Origin: Myxococcales bacterium
Lineage (GTDB): Bacteria > Myxococcota > UBA727 > JABDBI01
DNA: 64,000 nucleotides
Assembly (NCBI GenBank): GCA_023898405.1
Contig: CP060221.1
Span: 2,433,501 to 2,497,500 of the forward strand
Direction: 5' to 3'
Shown here in pieces: positions 1-8,523 of this stretch. The stretch's first letter is position 1. Each line of letters begins with the position of its first letter. A program made the position numbers and the translations under genes. Under the pieces are notes generated by a model that saw only the letters and a list, made by a program, of their open reading frames with translations, was not told where the DNA came from and did no database searches.

Positions 1-2
1 TT

Positions 3-506
3 ACCATGGGCGGCGAAATTCAAAAGGGCGATTACATAAAGCTTGATACTGGTGAAATAGGCTCAATCACTGATATTTCTTGGCGTGAAACAAGTTTAAA
101 AATGCGAGAGAATAATATTATTCGTATACCAAACAGCAGGTTAACCAAAGCAATATTAACTATCTATGATAGGCCCATTAAAGAATTTATCATTTTTTTT
201 ACTGTTGGAGTCGATTATAGCAGCGATTTGGAACACGTGGAGAAGGTCACATTAGAGATTGCCAATGAAGTGCAAAAAAATGTTAAAGAGGCAACTTATA
301 ATTTCGAGCCAAGGCTGCGGTATCAGGAGTTTGCTGATTCTTCTATCAATTTGATTGTGGCCTTAGGTTGCGAAAATTTTGAAAGCCAATTCATGGTGCG
401 CCATGAGTTTGTAAAACGTTTACATAAACGTTTTAAGCAAGAAGGAATTTCTATACCTTTCCCTATGAGAACACTCAGCTGGTACCAAGCAGCTCCTAAG
501 GTTTAG
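3..506 (+). CDS. MscS-family mechanosensitive channel, C-terminal part (5' end outside window)
   Basis: The reading frame is open from base 3, so the methionine at base 6 is probably internal and the membrane part lies upstream of the window. What remains looks like the MscS beta domain and the alpha/beta C-terminal domain: a G-D-Y-I-K-L start, then G-x-I-x-D-I-S-W-R-x-T and the typical I-I-R-I-P-N-S-R-L segment. This family forms heptameric inner-membrane channels that release solutes under osmotic downshock. It ends two bases before a short downstream ORF. Family assignment is fairly safe; the subfamily cannot be judged without the N-terminal half. Confidence 0.8.
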   Translation, partial: TMGGEIQKGDYIKLDTGEIGSITDISWRETSLKMRENNIIRIPNSRLTKAILTIYDRPIKEFIIFFTVGVDYSSDLEHVEKVTLEIANEVQKNVKEATYNFEPRLRYQEFADSSINLIVALGCENFESQFMVRHEFVKRLHKRFKQEGISIPFPMRTLSWYQAAPKV

Positions 507-508
507 AA

Positions 509-640
509 ATGTACAGTTTCTTAGATTTATATCGAAACAGCAAAGGGAAATTATTTGTTGTGCTTATAGTGTTTATTCAAGCACTCATGATTGATCACAT
601 CTTTTTGTTGACAAAGTCGTTTAAGCATTTTCAAGTTTAA
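509..640 (+). CDS. Short ORF cut by IS4-type insertion
   Basis: This ORF begins two bases after the channel stop codon and runs into the left end of the IS4-type element at base 584. Joining the two sides of the insertion gives a 25-residue peptide with a hydrophobic second half, ending in TAA 13 bases before the exported-protein gene at 2825. It may have been a leader or a small membrane peptide, or it may not be coding at all. No family is recognised. Confidence 0.2.
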   Translation: MYSFLDLYRNSKGKLFVVLIVFIQALMIDHIFLLTKSFKHFQV

Positions 641-662
641 TTTGATGTGATCAAGTTTTTCA

Positions 663-1096
663 ATGAATCATATAAGAACAGAATTTATAGAATCAAATCT
701 TGGTGATAAGCGCTTAACTAAGCGCCTTTTATCAATTGTTAGCTCGGTTATTGAAAGTCCAGAGAAATCTTTTCCTGAGGCATTTGGGAGTTCGGCAGAA
801 TTAGAGGGGTTCTATCGGTTTGTGGAAAATCCTTACATAGAAATAAAAGACATTTTAGAACCGCACAAGCAAGCTACTTTAAAGCGTATGTGCAATAAGA
901 ATAATGATATTATTATTGCGCATGATTCGAGTGAGTTTGTATTTTCAGGAAAGAGACGAGACCTTGGAACAACCTCACTAGGTAAAAGTGCAAGCTTCTT
1001 TGGCCATTTCAGTTTAGCTATTTCTGCGTCAGATAGAGAACCATTAGGTACATTGGGGTTGCATTGTTTTAAGCGCGGTGAAAAAATCAGTCCTTA
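663..1096 (+). pseudogene. IS4-family transposase, N-terminal fragment
   Basis: About 144 residues of a Tn5-type transposase: an N-terminal DNA-binding region (L-G-D-K-R-L-T-K-R-L) and the first catalytic aspartate in I-I-A-H-D-S-S-E-F. The frame is cut at 1096 by the left end of the IS5-type element and then meets a stop. The segment that should follow, containing the second catalytic aspartate (C-D-S-E-T-D in copy 2), is absent from this locus. The fragment is therefore inactive. Confidence 0.9.
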
Positions 1097-2001
1097 GAGG
1101 CTGTAAAAAAAATCAATTTGGCAATTCTGGTTCAATAAATGTCGCTGTGACGAAAGTATGACGTGAAAACCTTTTTGAAAGGAAATATCATGTCGTGCTT
1201 GTATGAGACCTGTTTGTCAGATTGTGCCTGGGAAGTGATTGAGCCACTTTTTCCTGCTAACGCCAAACGAGGCAGACGTCGTGTCTATAGCTTTCGGAGC
1301 ATAGTTGATGCCATATTCTATGTTTTAAAGAACGGCTGTGTGTGGCGTTGTTTACCCAATGACTTTCCTCCTCACGGTATTGTCTATCACTATTTTCGCA
1401 CCTGGTCTGTTTCTGGTTTGTGGGCGGTCTTAAACTGCATTCTCGTGGCAATAGTCAGAACCTGTGCTGGCAGAGATGCAAGCCCCTCACTTGTTTCCAT
1501 CGACTCCCAATCACAGACAGCGGAACCAGGAGTAGATGAGCGTGGTTTGGATGGGGGAAAGAAGATTAATGGAAGAAAGCGCCACATCGTTGTTGATACG
1601 ATGGGATTGATGCTCCTATGCATTTGTACCGCAGCAAATGTATCTGATAGGGTTGCCGGCGAGGAATTGGTTACTGAGCTCAATAAGCGCGAGAAGTTTC
1701 CCAGATTAGCGAAGATTCTTGGAGATAACGCATATAAGAATTTGTCTTCAGGCTTGAGAGTAGGCGTAAGCACAGAAACTGCGGAACGTTTAAAAGGGCA
1801 AAAGGGGTTTGTACCACAAATATTTCGTTGGGCCGTAGAACGAACTTTTGCTTGGCTGAATCGAAATAGGCGTCTGGTGCGTAACTATGAGAAGAATACA
1901 AAGCATCAGGAATCAATGAACTACATCGCTAATGCAAGATTATGTATCAGACGATTGGAAAATTGGCTTACCACCTGAGATTTGATTTTTTTTACAGCCT
2001 C
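1097..2001 (+). mobile_element. IS5-family (IS427-like) element, complete, 905 bp
   Basis: The terminal repeats are near-perfect: GAGGCTGTAAAAAAAATCAA at the left and its complement at the right. It sits inside the IS4-type transposase with TTA on both sides. In the uninterrupted IS4 copy these two TTA triplets are about 170 bp apart, so TTA here is not a simple target duplication. A related decayed element lies at 59469-60374, and end fragments of this element lie at 44852-44990 and 60376-60475. Confidence 0.9.
1190..1978 (+). CDS. IS5-family transposase
   Basis: A 262-residue DDE transposase that cuts and joins the ends of its own element. The ATG at 1190 follows an AGGAAA ribosome-binding site and matches the start of the related copy near 60280; a longer upstream frame is unlikely. 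An N-terminal DUF4096-like domain (W-E-V-I-E-P-L-F-P) is followed by the catalytic triad, seen as S-I-D-S-Q-S, I-L-G-D-N-A-Y and A-V-E-R-T-F-A-W-L. No stop or frameshift is present, so it may be active. Confidence 0.92.
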   Translation: MSCLYETCLSDCAWEVIEPLFPANAKRGRRRVYSFRSIVDAIFYVLKNGCVWRCLPNDFPPHGIVYHYFRTWSVSGLWAVLNCILVAIVRTCAGRDASPSLVSIDSQSQTAEPGVDERGLDGGKKINGRKRHIVVDTMGLMLLCICTAANVSDRVAGEELVTELNKREKFPRLAKILGDNAYKNLSSGLRVGVSTETAERLKGQKGFVPQIFRWAVERTFAWLNRNRRLVRNYEKNTKHQESMNYIANARLCIRRLENWLTT

Positions 2002-2802
2002 TTATCGAACAAAGAACATCGATTTATTGTTAGGGGCTGCTATGACCGCGCCCTTGTAAACGGCAAGCATTTACGCGAGGAATTTGCAGAAGAAAGCAGA
2101 TTGTTTTCTAAAGAAATACATCTTTCTAGAAGAAATAAAAAATCCGGCGGGGCTAATAATAAAAGGCTTGTTAAAAGAGATGCCCGCAATACGATAGTAG
2201 ATATTAAAGCAAAACAAATTACATTAAAAAGATCAAACTGTGTAGATAAAAAATATGCATTATCTTTAGATATAAATGCTGTTCTTATTCTAGAGCGAAA
2301 TCCGCCTAAAGATGAAAAGCCTATTGAATGGATTTTACTCACTCAAGAACCAATCGCTTCGCGCCAAGATATCGAAAAGATTATCGAATGCTATTGCTCA
2401 CGTTGGGTCATAGAAGAATACTTTAAAGTCCTTAAAACTGGATGCTCATATGAAAAAAGACAGTTAGAAAGCTTTCACAGCCTGAAAAATTGTTTGGGAG
2501 TCTTTATACCAATAGCCTGGTTTCTCCTGCGGCTACGCAATAAAGCAAATGAAGCAAATAGCTCACCAGAACTTTATATACCGCCTCCATTATTAGCTAT
2601 GCTGCAAAATTATACCGCGGAATCATTGCTTACTGTCGATGAAGTTTTAAGGCAAATAGCAAGGTTGGGAGGACACATTAAATATAACGGTCCTCCTGGA
2701 TGGCTCGTCTTATGGCGAGGGCTTAGAGAACTTTATGCTATGTATAAAGGTTACCAAATCGCCGAATCTATCTTGTCAACAAAAAGATGTGATCAATCAT
2801 GA
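2002..2802 (+). pseudogene. IS4-family transposase, C-terminal fragment
   Basis: This continues the transposase after the IS5 insertion, from L-S-N-K-E-H-R-F to the stop inside the right terminal repeat. It keeps the Y-R-E-K signature of IS4 transposases (Y-C-S-R-W-V-I-E-E-Y-F-K-V-L-K), which carries the catalytic glutamate, and an intact P-I-A-W-F-L-L-R-L-R stretch. The initial residues of the long open frame (from 1942) come from the IS5 end. It has no start of its own and is not expected to be translated usefully. Confidence 0.88.
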
Positions 2803-2824
2803 GTTCAAGCATAAGGTTGATGCC

Positions 2825-3163
2825 ATGCAAAAAATTATAGCTCTTCTTGTATGTACTCTTTGTTCTGGCGTTTTTGCCAAAAGCATTGTGATAGAGATTT
2901 GGGATATTGGTAATGGATCCTCTCGTCCGCTTATTGATGCAGTAAAAATGGAAGCCAGCATGTATGTTCAAAATAGTACTATAGTGCAAACTCATGAATA
3001 TTCACCAAAGCACCCTGTTTGTGGTGGGGCTTACAAAGTTTGCTATGACGTAGCAGAGAATGCAGAGTTTAATTCTGTGTTAGAAAAATTTAATACTATT
3101 GCTGAAACTGCTAAAGCTCTAGATTCTTGCCCCATGAGCGATAAACTCTGGCTTCATCATTAA
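2825..3163 (+). CDS. Small exported protein of unknown function
   Basis: A 112-residue protein with a clear Sec signal peptide (M-Q-K-I-I-A-L-L-V-C-T-L-C-S-G-V-F-A, cut after about residue 18). The mature part has three cysteines that could form disulfides. The ATG at 2825 is chosen because a longer frame starts inside the IS4-type element. That element landed 21 bases upstream of this gene, so its native promoter has probably been displaced. No family is recognised. Confidence 0.6.
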   Translation: MQKIIALLVCTLCSGVFAKSIVIEIWDIGNGSSRPLIDAVKMEASMYVQNSTIVQTHEYSPKHPVCGGAYKVCYDVAENAEFNSVLEKFNTIAETAKALDSCPMSDKLWLHH

Positions 3164-3194
3164 AGTGAGCCAGCTATAACGCTTACTTTCTAAT

Positions 3195-3222
3195 AAGCCT
3201 TTAGATGTATTTCTGAAGGCTT
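3195..3222 (+). terminator. Imperfect hairpin after the small exported-protein gene
   Basis: AAGCCTTTAGA pairs with TTCTGAAGGCTT over a five-base loop. No clean T run follows, so termination is a weak inference; it lies between convergent genes. Confidence 0.3.
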
Positions 3223-3263
3223 CGTGAATCATTAATTTCTTATGTAGTTAAAGAAAATTATTT

Positions 3264-5159
3264 TCAAAAATTATCAAAAAGATTCTCAGAAACAAAGGCT
3301 TTGAGGGCTTCTTCCTCACTTTTATATAAACTGCTAAATTCTATTCTACCTTCTATCCACTCTTGGTTAATTTCATCTGAGTTGAAGTCAAAAGAGTTTA
3401 ACTTATTAAGATCAAATGTAATTTTTTGCTGAATCACTAAAAAATTATGCGCGTTTGAAAAATTATCAGCATCGGCATCGGTACTTAAAATTTGAGCAGG
3501 AAAAAATCCTGTTAGATTGATTTTATTGCCTGAGTCATGGCTAATATCAAAGTTAAAAACAGCATACTTCTGGGAAGATTTTAAAAATAGATTTAAATCA
3601 TTGGCATGAATCTGATCAGCAAGTTTCCCACTGTAAGTCGCCGATTCAATGGAGGCAAGGGATATCAAATTTTGCACAAGAAGGGAGAGTTTTTTATCGT
3701 CAAGCAGTATTTGCTTGTTTTCAAGTTTGTCTTTTAGATAGTTGTAAAAAATTTGAATGGCTTGTGTCGAGATCATTTTGCTGGCATCTGCAGACTCGTG
3801 AGTGTTTTTCGGTTTTATGATGTCCTTATTATCCCAAATATATAAACAAGAACCAAGCCTTGTTAAAGTATCATTTAAAATTTTTATATGGTGTTTATTG
3901 TTATAAATTTCGGTAATTTTATTTTTGTCTACTTGTTTGTTTAATATGGTTGATATTTCTTGGTTTGATATTGTGGAAAAATGTTGCATGTTGTTGTTGG
4001 TTTTTGATAAATAGATGTCTATATAGAGTGATGATAGGTTATTAATATATAAAAGATTATTAGAGAGAACTCTAAAACACAATCCTGCATCTTTGAGGAT
4101 TTTAATTATGTGATCATGCTTATCTTCGAGTTTATTTTCATATGTATTAGCTAATTTAAACCAGCCTTTAGAGATGTTTAAAAACTTTGTAGCGAGCTCT
4201 TTAAGTTTTTGAGTTTTTATGTAGTTAAGGTCATCTTGAGAGAAAGAGCCTTTACTAAGGAAATAATTAAGTGTCTTCATGTATTCTTCTGACTGGAGTT
4301 TAGAAGTTATAGCGAAATTTGCTGTGGCTTTTCGATTCGCTTCAGTAATACAAAAATAATCATTGAAGTTTCTACTTACCCCTTGCACTACTCTGCTCAA
4401 GCCATCAGTACTGCCATAACTAATAGTAAGTTGATTATTATAAATTTCTATCAGCTTAGAATCCTCGATGACGTCAAGAACTGCCATGGATTCTGCCAAT
4501 TTATTAAAATTATGCACAATATTTTTTAAGTAAATTGGTTGGCAAGACTCTAAGATGTTCTGCAGAAAATCTGCAAAATTATTAAATTTATCACTAGTTT
4601 TATTAAGTGTGTTGATTATTTCTTTGTTTTTTTTATCGTCTACAAGTTTTTTTTGGTATGTATTTGCTAGTTTTTTCCACCCGAGGGAAATGTTACTTAA
4701 TTTTTTAGATAATTCATGAATTGTTTTGGAGTGAAATGACCAGAAAAGTTCTTTGTTTTCATTGCTGGTACTAAATTCACCAAAGATACTAGTAATGCTC
4801 ATTATACAGGCGGTTATATCGCTTGTTATATCAAGGGCAAATTGAGCGCTATCTTCTCGACTAGCTCTACTATGGCTAAACAAATTATTAAAAGATCTAC
4901 TGGCACTTTGCAAGATTGAACCCACACCTTGGGTGCTTCCCGAACTAATAGCAAGAGTATTATCGTAAATCTCTATCAATTGCCCATCTTGTATATTCTC
5001 AAGAACTTTCAAAGATTTAGCCAGCAAGCTCAATTGATCAAGGTTTTGATGAATCAATCCGAAATTTTCATAGTCATATTTTTCAGTCACTTGCCCTTTT
5101 ATATGGACTGCTAATAAGTTAAAACTGATGAATAAAGTGAAAAAATATAATATTTTCAT
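3264..5159 (-). CDS. Large exported protein with an internal duplication
   Basis: A 631-residue protein with an N-terminal signal peptide (about residues 1-22). Residues 36-206 and 216-376 are two diverged copies of one unit. Each has L-I-E-I-Y-[DN]-N at its start, then I-S-x-G-S-T-[DQ]-G, and near its end L-x-N-I-S-x-G-W-x-K-L-A-N-T-Y-x-x-K-L. The remaining 250 residues are unrelated to the repeat. The protein looks largely helical and has no metal or catalytic motif that I recognise. It is the first of several exported unknowns on this strand and could be an effector or envelope protein. Confidence 0.65.
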   Translation of the reverse strand: MKILYFFTLFISFNLLAVHIKGQVTEKYDYENFGLIHQNLDQLSLLAKSLKVLENIQDGQLIEIYDNTLAISSGSTQGVGSILQSASRSFNNLFSHSRASREDSAQFALDITSDITACIMSITSIFGEFSTSNENKELFWSFHSKTIHELSKKLSNISLGWKKLANTYQKKLVDDKKNKEIINTLNKTSDKFNNFADFLQNILESCQPIYLKNIVHNFNKLAESMAVLDVIEDSKLIEIYNNQLTISYGSTDGLSRVVQGVSRNFNDYFCITEANRKATANFAITSKLQSEEYMKTLNYFLSKGSFSQDDLNYIKTQKLKELATKFLNISKGWFKLANTYENKLEDKHDHIIKILKDAGLCFRVLSNNLLYINNLSSLYIDIYLSKTNNNMQHFSTISNQEISTILNKQVDKNKITEIYNNKHHIKILNDTLTRLGSCLYIWDNKDIIKPKNTHESADASKMISTQAIQIFYNYLKDKLENKQILLDDKKLSLLVQNLISLASIESATYSGKLADQIHANDLNLFLKSSQKYAVFNFDISHDSGNKINLTGFFPAQILSTDADADNFSNAHNFLVIQQKITFDLNKLNSFDFNSDEINQEWIEGRIEFSSLYKSEEEALKAFVSENLFDNF

Positions 5160-5326
5160 TGCGTAAATCTCAAGAATAAATAGAAAAAATAAAAATTATT
5201 AGATAACAGTATAGCTTTAAAGAAACATAAGTCAAGTTATGAATAATGATTTTTAATAATTTTTTTGATTAATTGTATGCTAATTTGGCGATTTTTTTAT
5301 GGATGTGTATGAAAACTTAGAGAGCT

Positions 5327-5351
5327 AAAAACAGCAGAAAAAATCTGCTGT
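5327..5351 (-). terminator. Rho-independent terminator of the 394-residue exported protein gene
   Basis: Read on the minus strand: ACAGCAGA, loop, TCTGCTGT, then TTTT. It lies just downstream of the stop codon at 5360. Confidence 0.65.
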
Positions 5352-5359
5352 CTTTAATT

Positions 5360-6544
5360 TTATTTTATAATGATTATTTTATCTTGGTTACTTGGTAAAT
5401 GTTTTTGATAAAAATCAATAAGCATTTCTTTGAGCGAATCAGGGCTGGGAACATCGTTTTTGTCGTGCAGTATCACTTTGAGATGATCGGCAGTAAGAGT
5501 AAAGTATTGATCATTAAACGAGACGCTCTCATAAGTATTCTTTATATTTTCAGCAAAGGCATCAGTATTAAAAAAAACTAAGAAGTAGAGAGATACTAAA
5601 CGGTAACTTGCTAGGCCTATTTCATGACTATTTTCAAGTTTGAGCTGTTTTATTGCAGCAGTTGCCCACTGAGCAGAGTTATGTTGGAGTTGAGTTAGAA
5701 ACGTTTTTTGCAACCTATCTATAGGGACAATGGCCAAATCTTTTAGACTATGTCGAATGGTCATTTGTTTCAGGGATTCTCTTATGTTAGAAAGGTCATT
5801 TTCTTGAGAGTATTGGGCATAGGCATGGATGAGATTCATTTTGAGAGTATGTCTAAGCTGTTCTGCTGCTTCAAATTGTTTACAGAGTGAATTGGCGCCA
5901 TCAAAATTTTTATACTCTGCGGCATAGTTGCAATAGTGCTCGATCTTATCTTTTTCAAAGACGGGTCCGTCTAATTTCCAAGCCTTTGCTATTGCTGCGT
6001 ACCATTTGTTTTCCTCATGATTGGCTTTGGAAATAGCATTAAGATAAGCACGTGATCCGAAACCAAATGTTGAACTTATTTTGCTAGCGCCGACATACAC
6101 TGTTTCTCGAATCGACTGCAACCAGGTCTCAGAGTTTGCCACGTTACTCCATGTAGGTTTATTGGCAAGGCTAGAAATGGCTACTTTTGCAACATCTTCG
6201 CTTGCTTTTTCTATGTAATCTTTACTTCCTTGCATGATGGTTCCATATATCGAAAGGAAGTGATTTAGAATCTGCTGAGGATTGTTGTCATCTTTGATTA
6301 AAACTTGGGCACTTTCTATGATTTTTGAGCTCAAAGATATCAAAAATTTTTGCCTAATCTCGTCATAATTATCTATAATTTTTAGTATAGAATCACCTGT
6401 ATCATCATAATTGTTTACGAGTTCCTGTGCAGCATTAATTTGTGGGTTTATTAGGGATAAAATTTCATCAGCATTTGCTTGGCCACGGCCTGTTAAGTGG
6501 AACAATAAGACAAAAAAACTCAATCGAGTTACCATTTTTTTCAC
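5360..6544 (-). CDS. Exported helical protein of unknown function
   Basis: About 394 residues with a signal peptide. A GTG at 6544 is preferred as start because GGAG lies six bases upstream and gives a normal M-K-K-M-V-T-R-L-S-F-F leader; TTG at 6556 and ATG at 6535 are alternatives. The mature protein is rich in charged and helical stretches and has no recognised domain. It belongs to a series of similar-sized exported proteins between 2.8 and 9.8 kb that share orientation but no obvious sequence similarity. It has its own terminator. Confidence 0.6.
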   Translation of the reverse strand: MKKMVTRLSFFVLLFHLTGRGQANADEILSLINPQINAAQELVNNYDDTGDSILKIIDNYDEIRQKFLISLSSKIIESAQVLIKDDNNPQQILNHFLSIYGTIMQGSKDYIEKASEDVAKVAISSLANKPTWSNVANSETWLQSIRETVYVGASKISSTFGFGSRAYLNAISKANHEENKWYAAIAKAWKLDGPVFEKDKIEHYCNYAAEYKNFDGANSLCKQFEAAEQLRHTLKMNLIHAYAQYSQENDLSNIRESLKQMTIRHSLKDLAIVPIDRLQKTFLTQLQHNSAQWATAAIKQLKLENSHEIGLASYRLVSLYFLVFFNTDAFAENIKNTYESVSFNDQYFTLTADHLKVILHDKNDVPSPDSLKEMLIDFYQKHLPSNQDKIIIIK

Positions 6545-6916
6545 TATATACTCCAATGTATGATTTCTTCTCTGCGCTGGTTAGATAATTATCCAGCATT
6601 AAAAGAAATAACTAAATTTATTGCTATATTAAATTTTTTAAAAATCAAGTAAGATTGTCGACGGAGAGTTGATGTCTTTTTAATTTTGTTTTGTAAAATA
6701 TGGCTTATCTTGTAAGTAAAAAAATGTCTTATGGTTTTCTGATAATCTAACTATCTGATGTTGAATAAGCCAAACATATCCATTATTAAGATGAAAAATA
6801 TTTCCATGTTAAGAACTTCTTCGCTTGCTGTAAATTCATTGAGACATATCATAGCTACCCCCCGACACAGAGTATGCCGTTTTTTTAACTTAAAGGGACC
6901 TCATCGTGCTCTATTT

Positions 6917-7017
6917 GGATCCCCGCCTGCGCGGGGATGACACGTGGTAGTGTTTAAAACGGGGATGACACATAAATGGTGGTCAAAACGTGAATGACAC
7001 GTGATAGTGGACAAAAA
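6917..7017. repeat. REP-like palindrome followed by a three-unit tandem repeat
   Basis: ATCCCCGC-CTGC-GCGGGGAT (6919-6938) is a perfect GC-rich palindrome in AT-rich DNA. From 6933 three degenerate units of 28-29 bp follow, each starting G-G-G-G-A-T-G-A-C-A-C or a close variant and ending in a short AAAA(C) tract. The rest of 6545-6916 shows nothing coding. The array ends where a truncated reading frame starts. Confidence 0.6.
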
Positions 7018-7397
7018 TATTTTTACAGTCTCTAAATAAGGCCATTATATTTTTTGAATGCGATCCTGGTGATGCGGATCCAGGTACACTCGGCGAAGAG
7101 CGCGCACTGGTATTAAAAAAATATCGCTCATGGATGGTGCGTTGGCCTTTAGCTCCCCAAAAAATTATTGAGGACAAATTTTATCCAGAAAATGCATTGC
7201 TTAATCTTTGTTATCACGAAGCTTTTGTCGATGAAATAATTGCCATTTCAAAAGATCTTAAAGAACTTTTTCAACTCAGGAAATTTAATGCTAGTGAAAG
7301 CAAAGAAAATATTTTCTTCCGAATGGTGGAATTTCTGAGTGTAAAAAAAGCTCCAGAGATTTTTGTCACTAGAGCGCGATGTTTAGAAACTGTTTGA
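7012..7397 (+). pseudogene. 5'-truncated ORF of unknown function
   Basis: The frame is open from a TAG at about 7009 to 7397, with no ATG before 7134. The translation upstream of 7134 (E-C-D-P-G-D-A-D-P-G-T-L-G-E-E-R-A) looks as protein-like as the part after it, so the real start has probably been lost at the tandem repeat. The product is about 128 residues with no recognised family. If translated from 7134 it would have 87 residues. Confidence 0.4.
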
Positions 7398-7450
7398 AAT
7401 TATTCAACGAAGACTTTTTGGTCAATACTTTCAAAGCAGTCTCTTGGACG

Positions 7451-7480
7451 AATGCAGTGTGGTTTAATTCACACTGCATT
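7451..7480. repeat. Perfect 11 bp stem hairpin
   Basis: AATGCAGTGTG and CACACTGCATT flank an eight-base loop. It lies between two convergent frames. There is no T run on either side, so it may be a bidirectional RNA-stabilising structure rather than a classical terminator. Confidence 0.5.
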
Positions 7481-7498
7481 GCGCTGATATTCTTGCTG

Positions 7499-8344
7499 TT
7501 ATCGTATGATGGTTTGAGCATTTTTTACTTTTTCGACGGGATTTATAGTATTTCCCTCTAAAAGTGGCAGTAGAGTATGAATGTAAATATTTTCTGATAA
7601 ATCGTCTTTATTCCATGTATTATCGCCTATAAAAATTAAAACGGTATCTTTTTCAGGGGTGAAGTCGATATTTTTAAGCGCGTTATTTATGTTTTTTAAA
7701 TTTTGGATAAAGCTTTCAGAATTTATGTACCAATAAAATATTCCTAATCTGTACATTAATGCTAATTTATACCTATCAACTTCATTGTAATTGTTGTGTT
7801 TATTTAAGGCATTACGGAATTCAGTTGCAGAGTTTAAAATGGTGCGATTGTCATTTGTTGTTGCGTTATATTTGTCGTTTAAAGATGTTGAAATTGCAGA
7901 GTATTCACCGTTATTACTGTAGTAATTAATAAACTTGCATAATTCTTCAGCTGAGGTGATAAATTCACTGTTAATATTGTTTGTAATGTTAAGTATTGTA
8001 TGTCTTGATTCTAAGAAAAATTTTACATTGTAAAAATGAAACAATGCAAAGAGATGTTTTCCGCTATTTAAATCAAATAATTGTTTCGCATGTGATTTTT
8101 TTCTACCAAGCCAATTTTTACTTTCAAGCTGATGTGTTTTTTTGCATGTTTCGATAATTTTATTAATAATTTCTATTACTAATTCCTTTTCTTTGTCCTC
8201 ATTGAATTCGGCCAAAAAAACATCGAATTCCTCTTGTGTTAGATCGTTTAGATTTAAAATATTGTTAATGAATTTGGGAGATATTTCTGCTTGAACAGTG
8301 TAACTTATTGAAAATAAAGTAAAAAATGTTACAAGTTTTTTCAT
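7499..8344 (-). CDS. Exported protein of unknown function
   Basis: A 281-residue protein with a clear signal peptide (M-K-K-L-V-T-F-F-T-L-F-S-I-S-Y-T-V-Q-A, cleavage near residue 19). The mature part is rich in Asn, Lys and Ile, has two separated cysteines and looks helical. No catalytic motif or family is recognised. It lies between two other exported unknowns on the same strand, each with its own upstream gap, so the genes are probably separately transcribed. Confidence 0.6.
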   Translation of the reverse strand: MKKLVTFFTLFSISYTVQAEISPKFINNILNLNDLTQEEFDVFLAEFNEDKEKELVIEIINKIIETCKKTHQLESKNWLGRKKSHAKQLFDLNSGKHLFALFHFYNVKFFLESRHTILNITNNINSEFITSAEELCKFINYYSNNGEYSAISTSLNDKYNATTNDNRTILNSATEFRNALNKHNNYNEVDRYKLALMYRLGIFYWYINSESFIQNLKNINNALKNIDFTPEKDTVLIFIGDNTWNKDDLSENIYIHTLLPLLEGNTINPVEKVKNAQTIIR

Positions 8345-8523
8345 GATTTTATATCCTTTAATGATTTGTTTTTTATGTATTATTAAAAAAACAATTTCTA
8401 CTCCCCTTTAGCATAAATATACGAACAAAAAACACTCTAGCTCAATAATGGTTTTGAGCTCACCCTAAGTATCTTGTGTGCGTTTCAAAAAGACACAGGA
8501 GGGCACGTTTGTCATGTAGAAAA

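Larger units (their letters stand above)
584..2803 (+). mobile_element. IS4-family (Tn5-like) element, copy 1, interrupted by an IS5-type element
   Basis: Perfect 31 bp inverted repeats lie at 584-614 and 2773-2803, beginning CTCATGATTGATCACATC. They are flanked by an 8 bp target duplication, TTCAAGCA, at 576-583 and 2804-2811, so the outer insertion was a normal transposition. The transposase inside is split by an IS5-type element (1097-2001). Comparison with copy 2 at 48592-49648 shows that about 57 codons of transposase are missing at the split, so the inner event also deleted DNA. The element cannot transpose by itself. Confidence 0.9.

Noticed and set aside
6758..6940. 60-residue ORF on the plus strand
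   Set aside because: Its last part is translated from the GC-rich palindrome and it lacks a ribosome-binding site; it looks like a chance frame.
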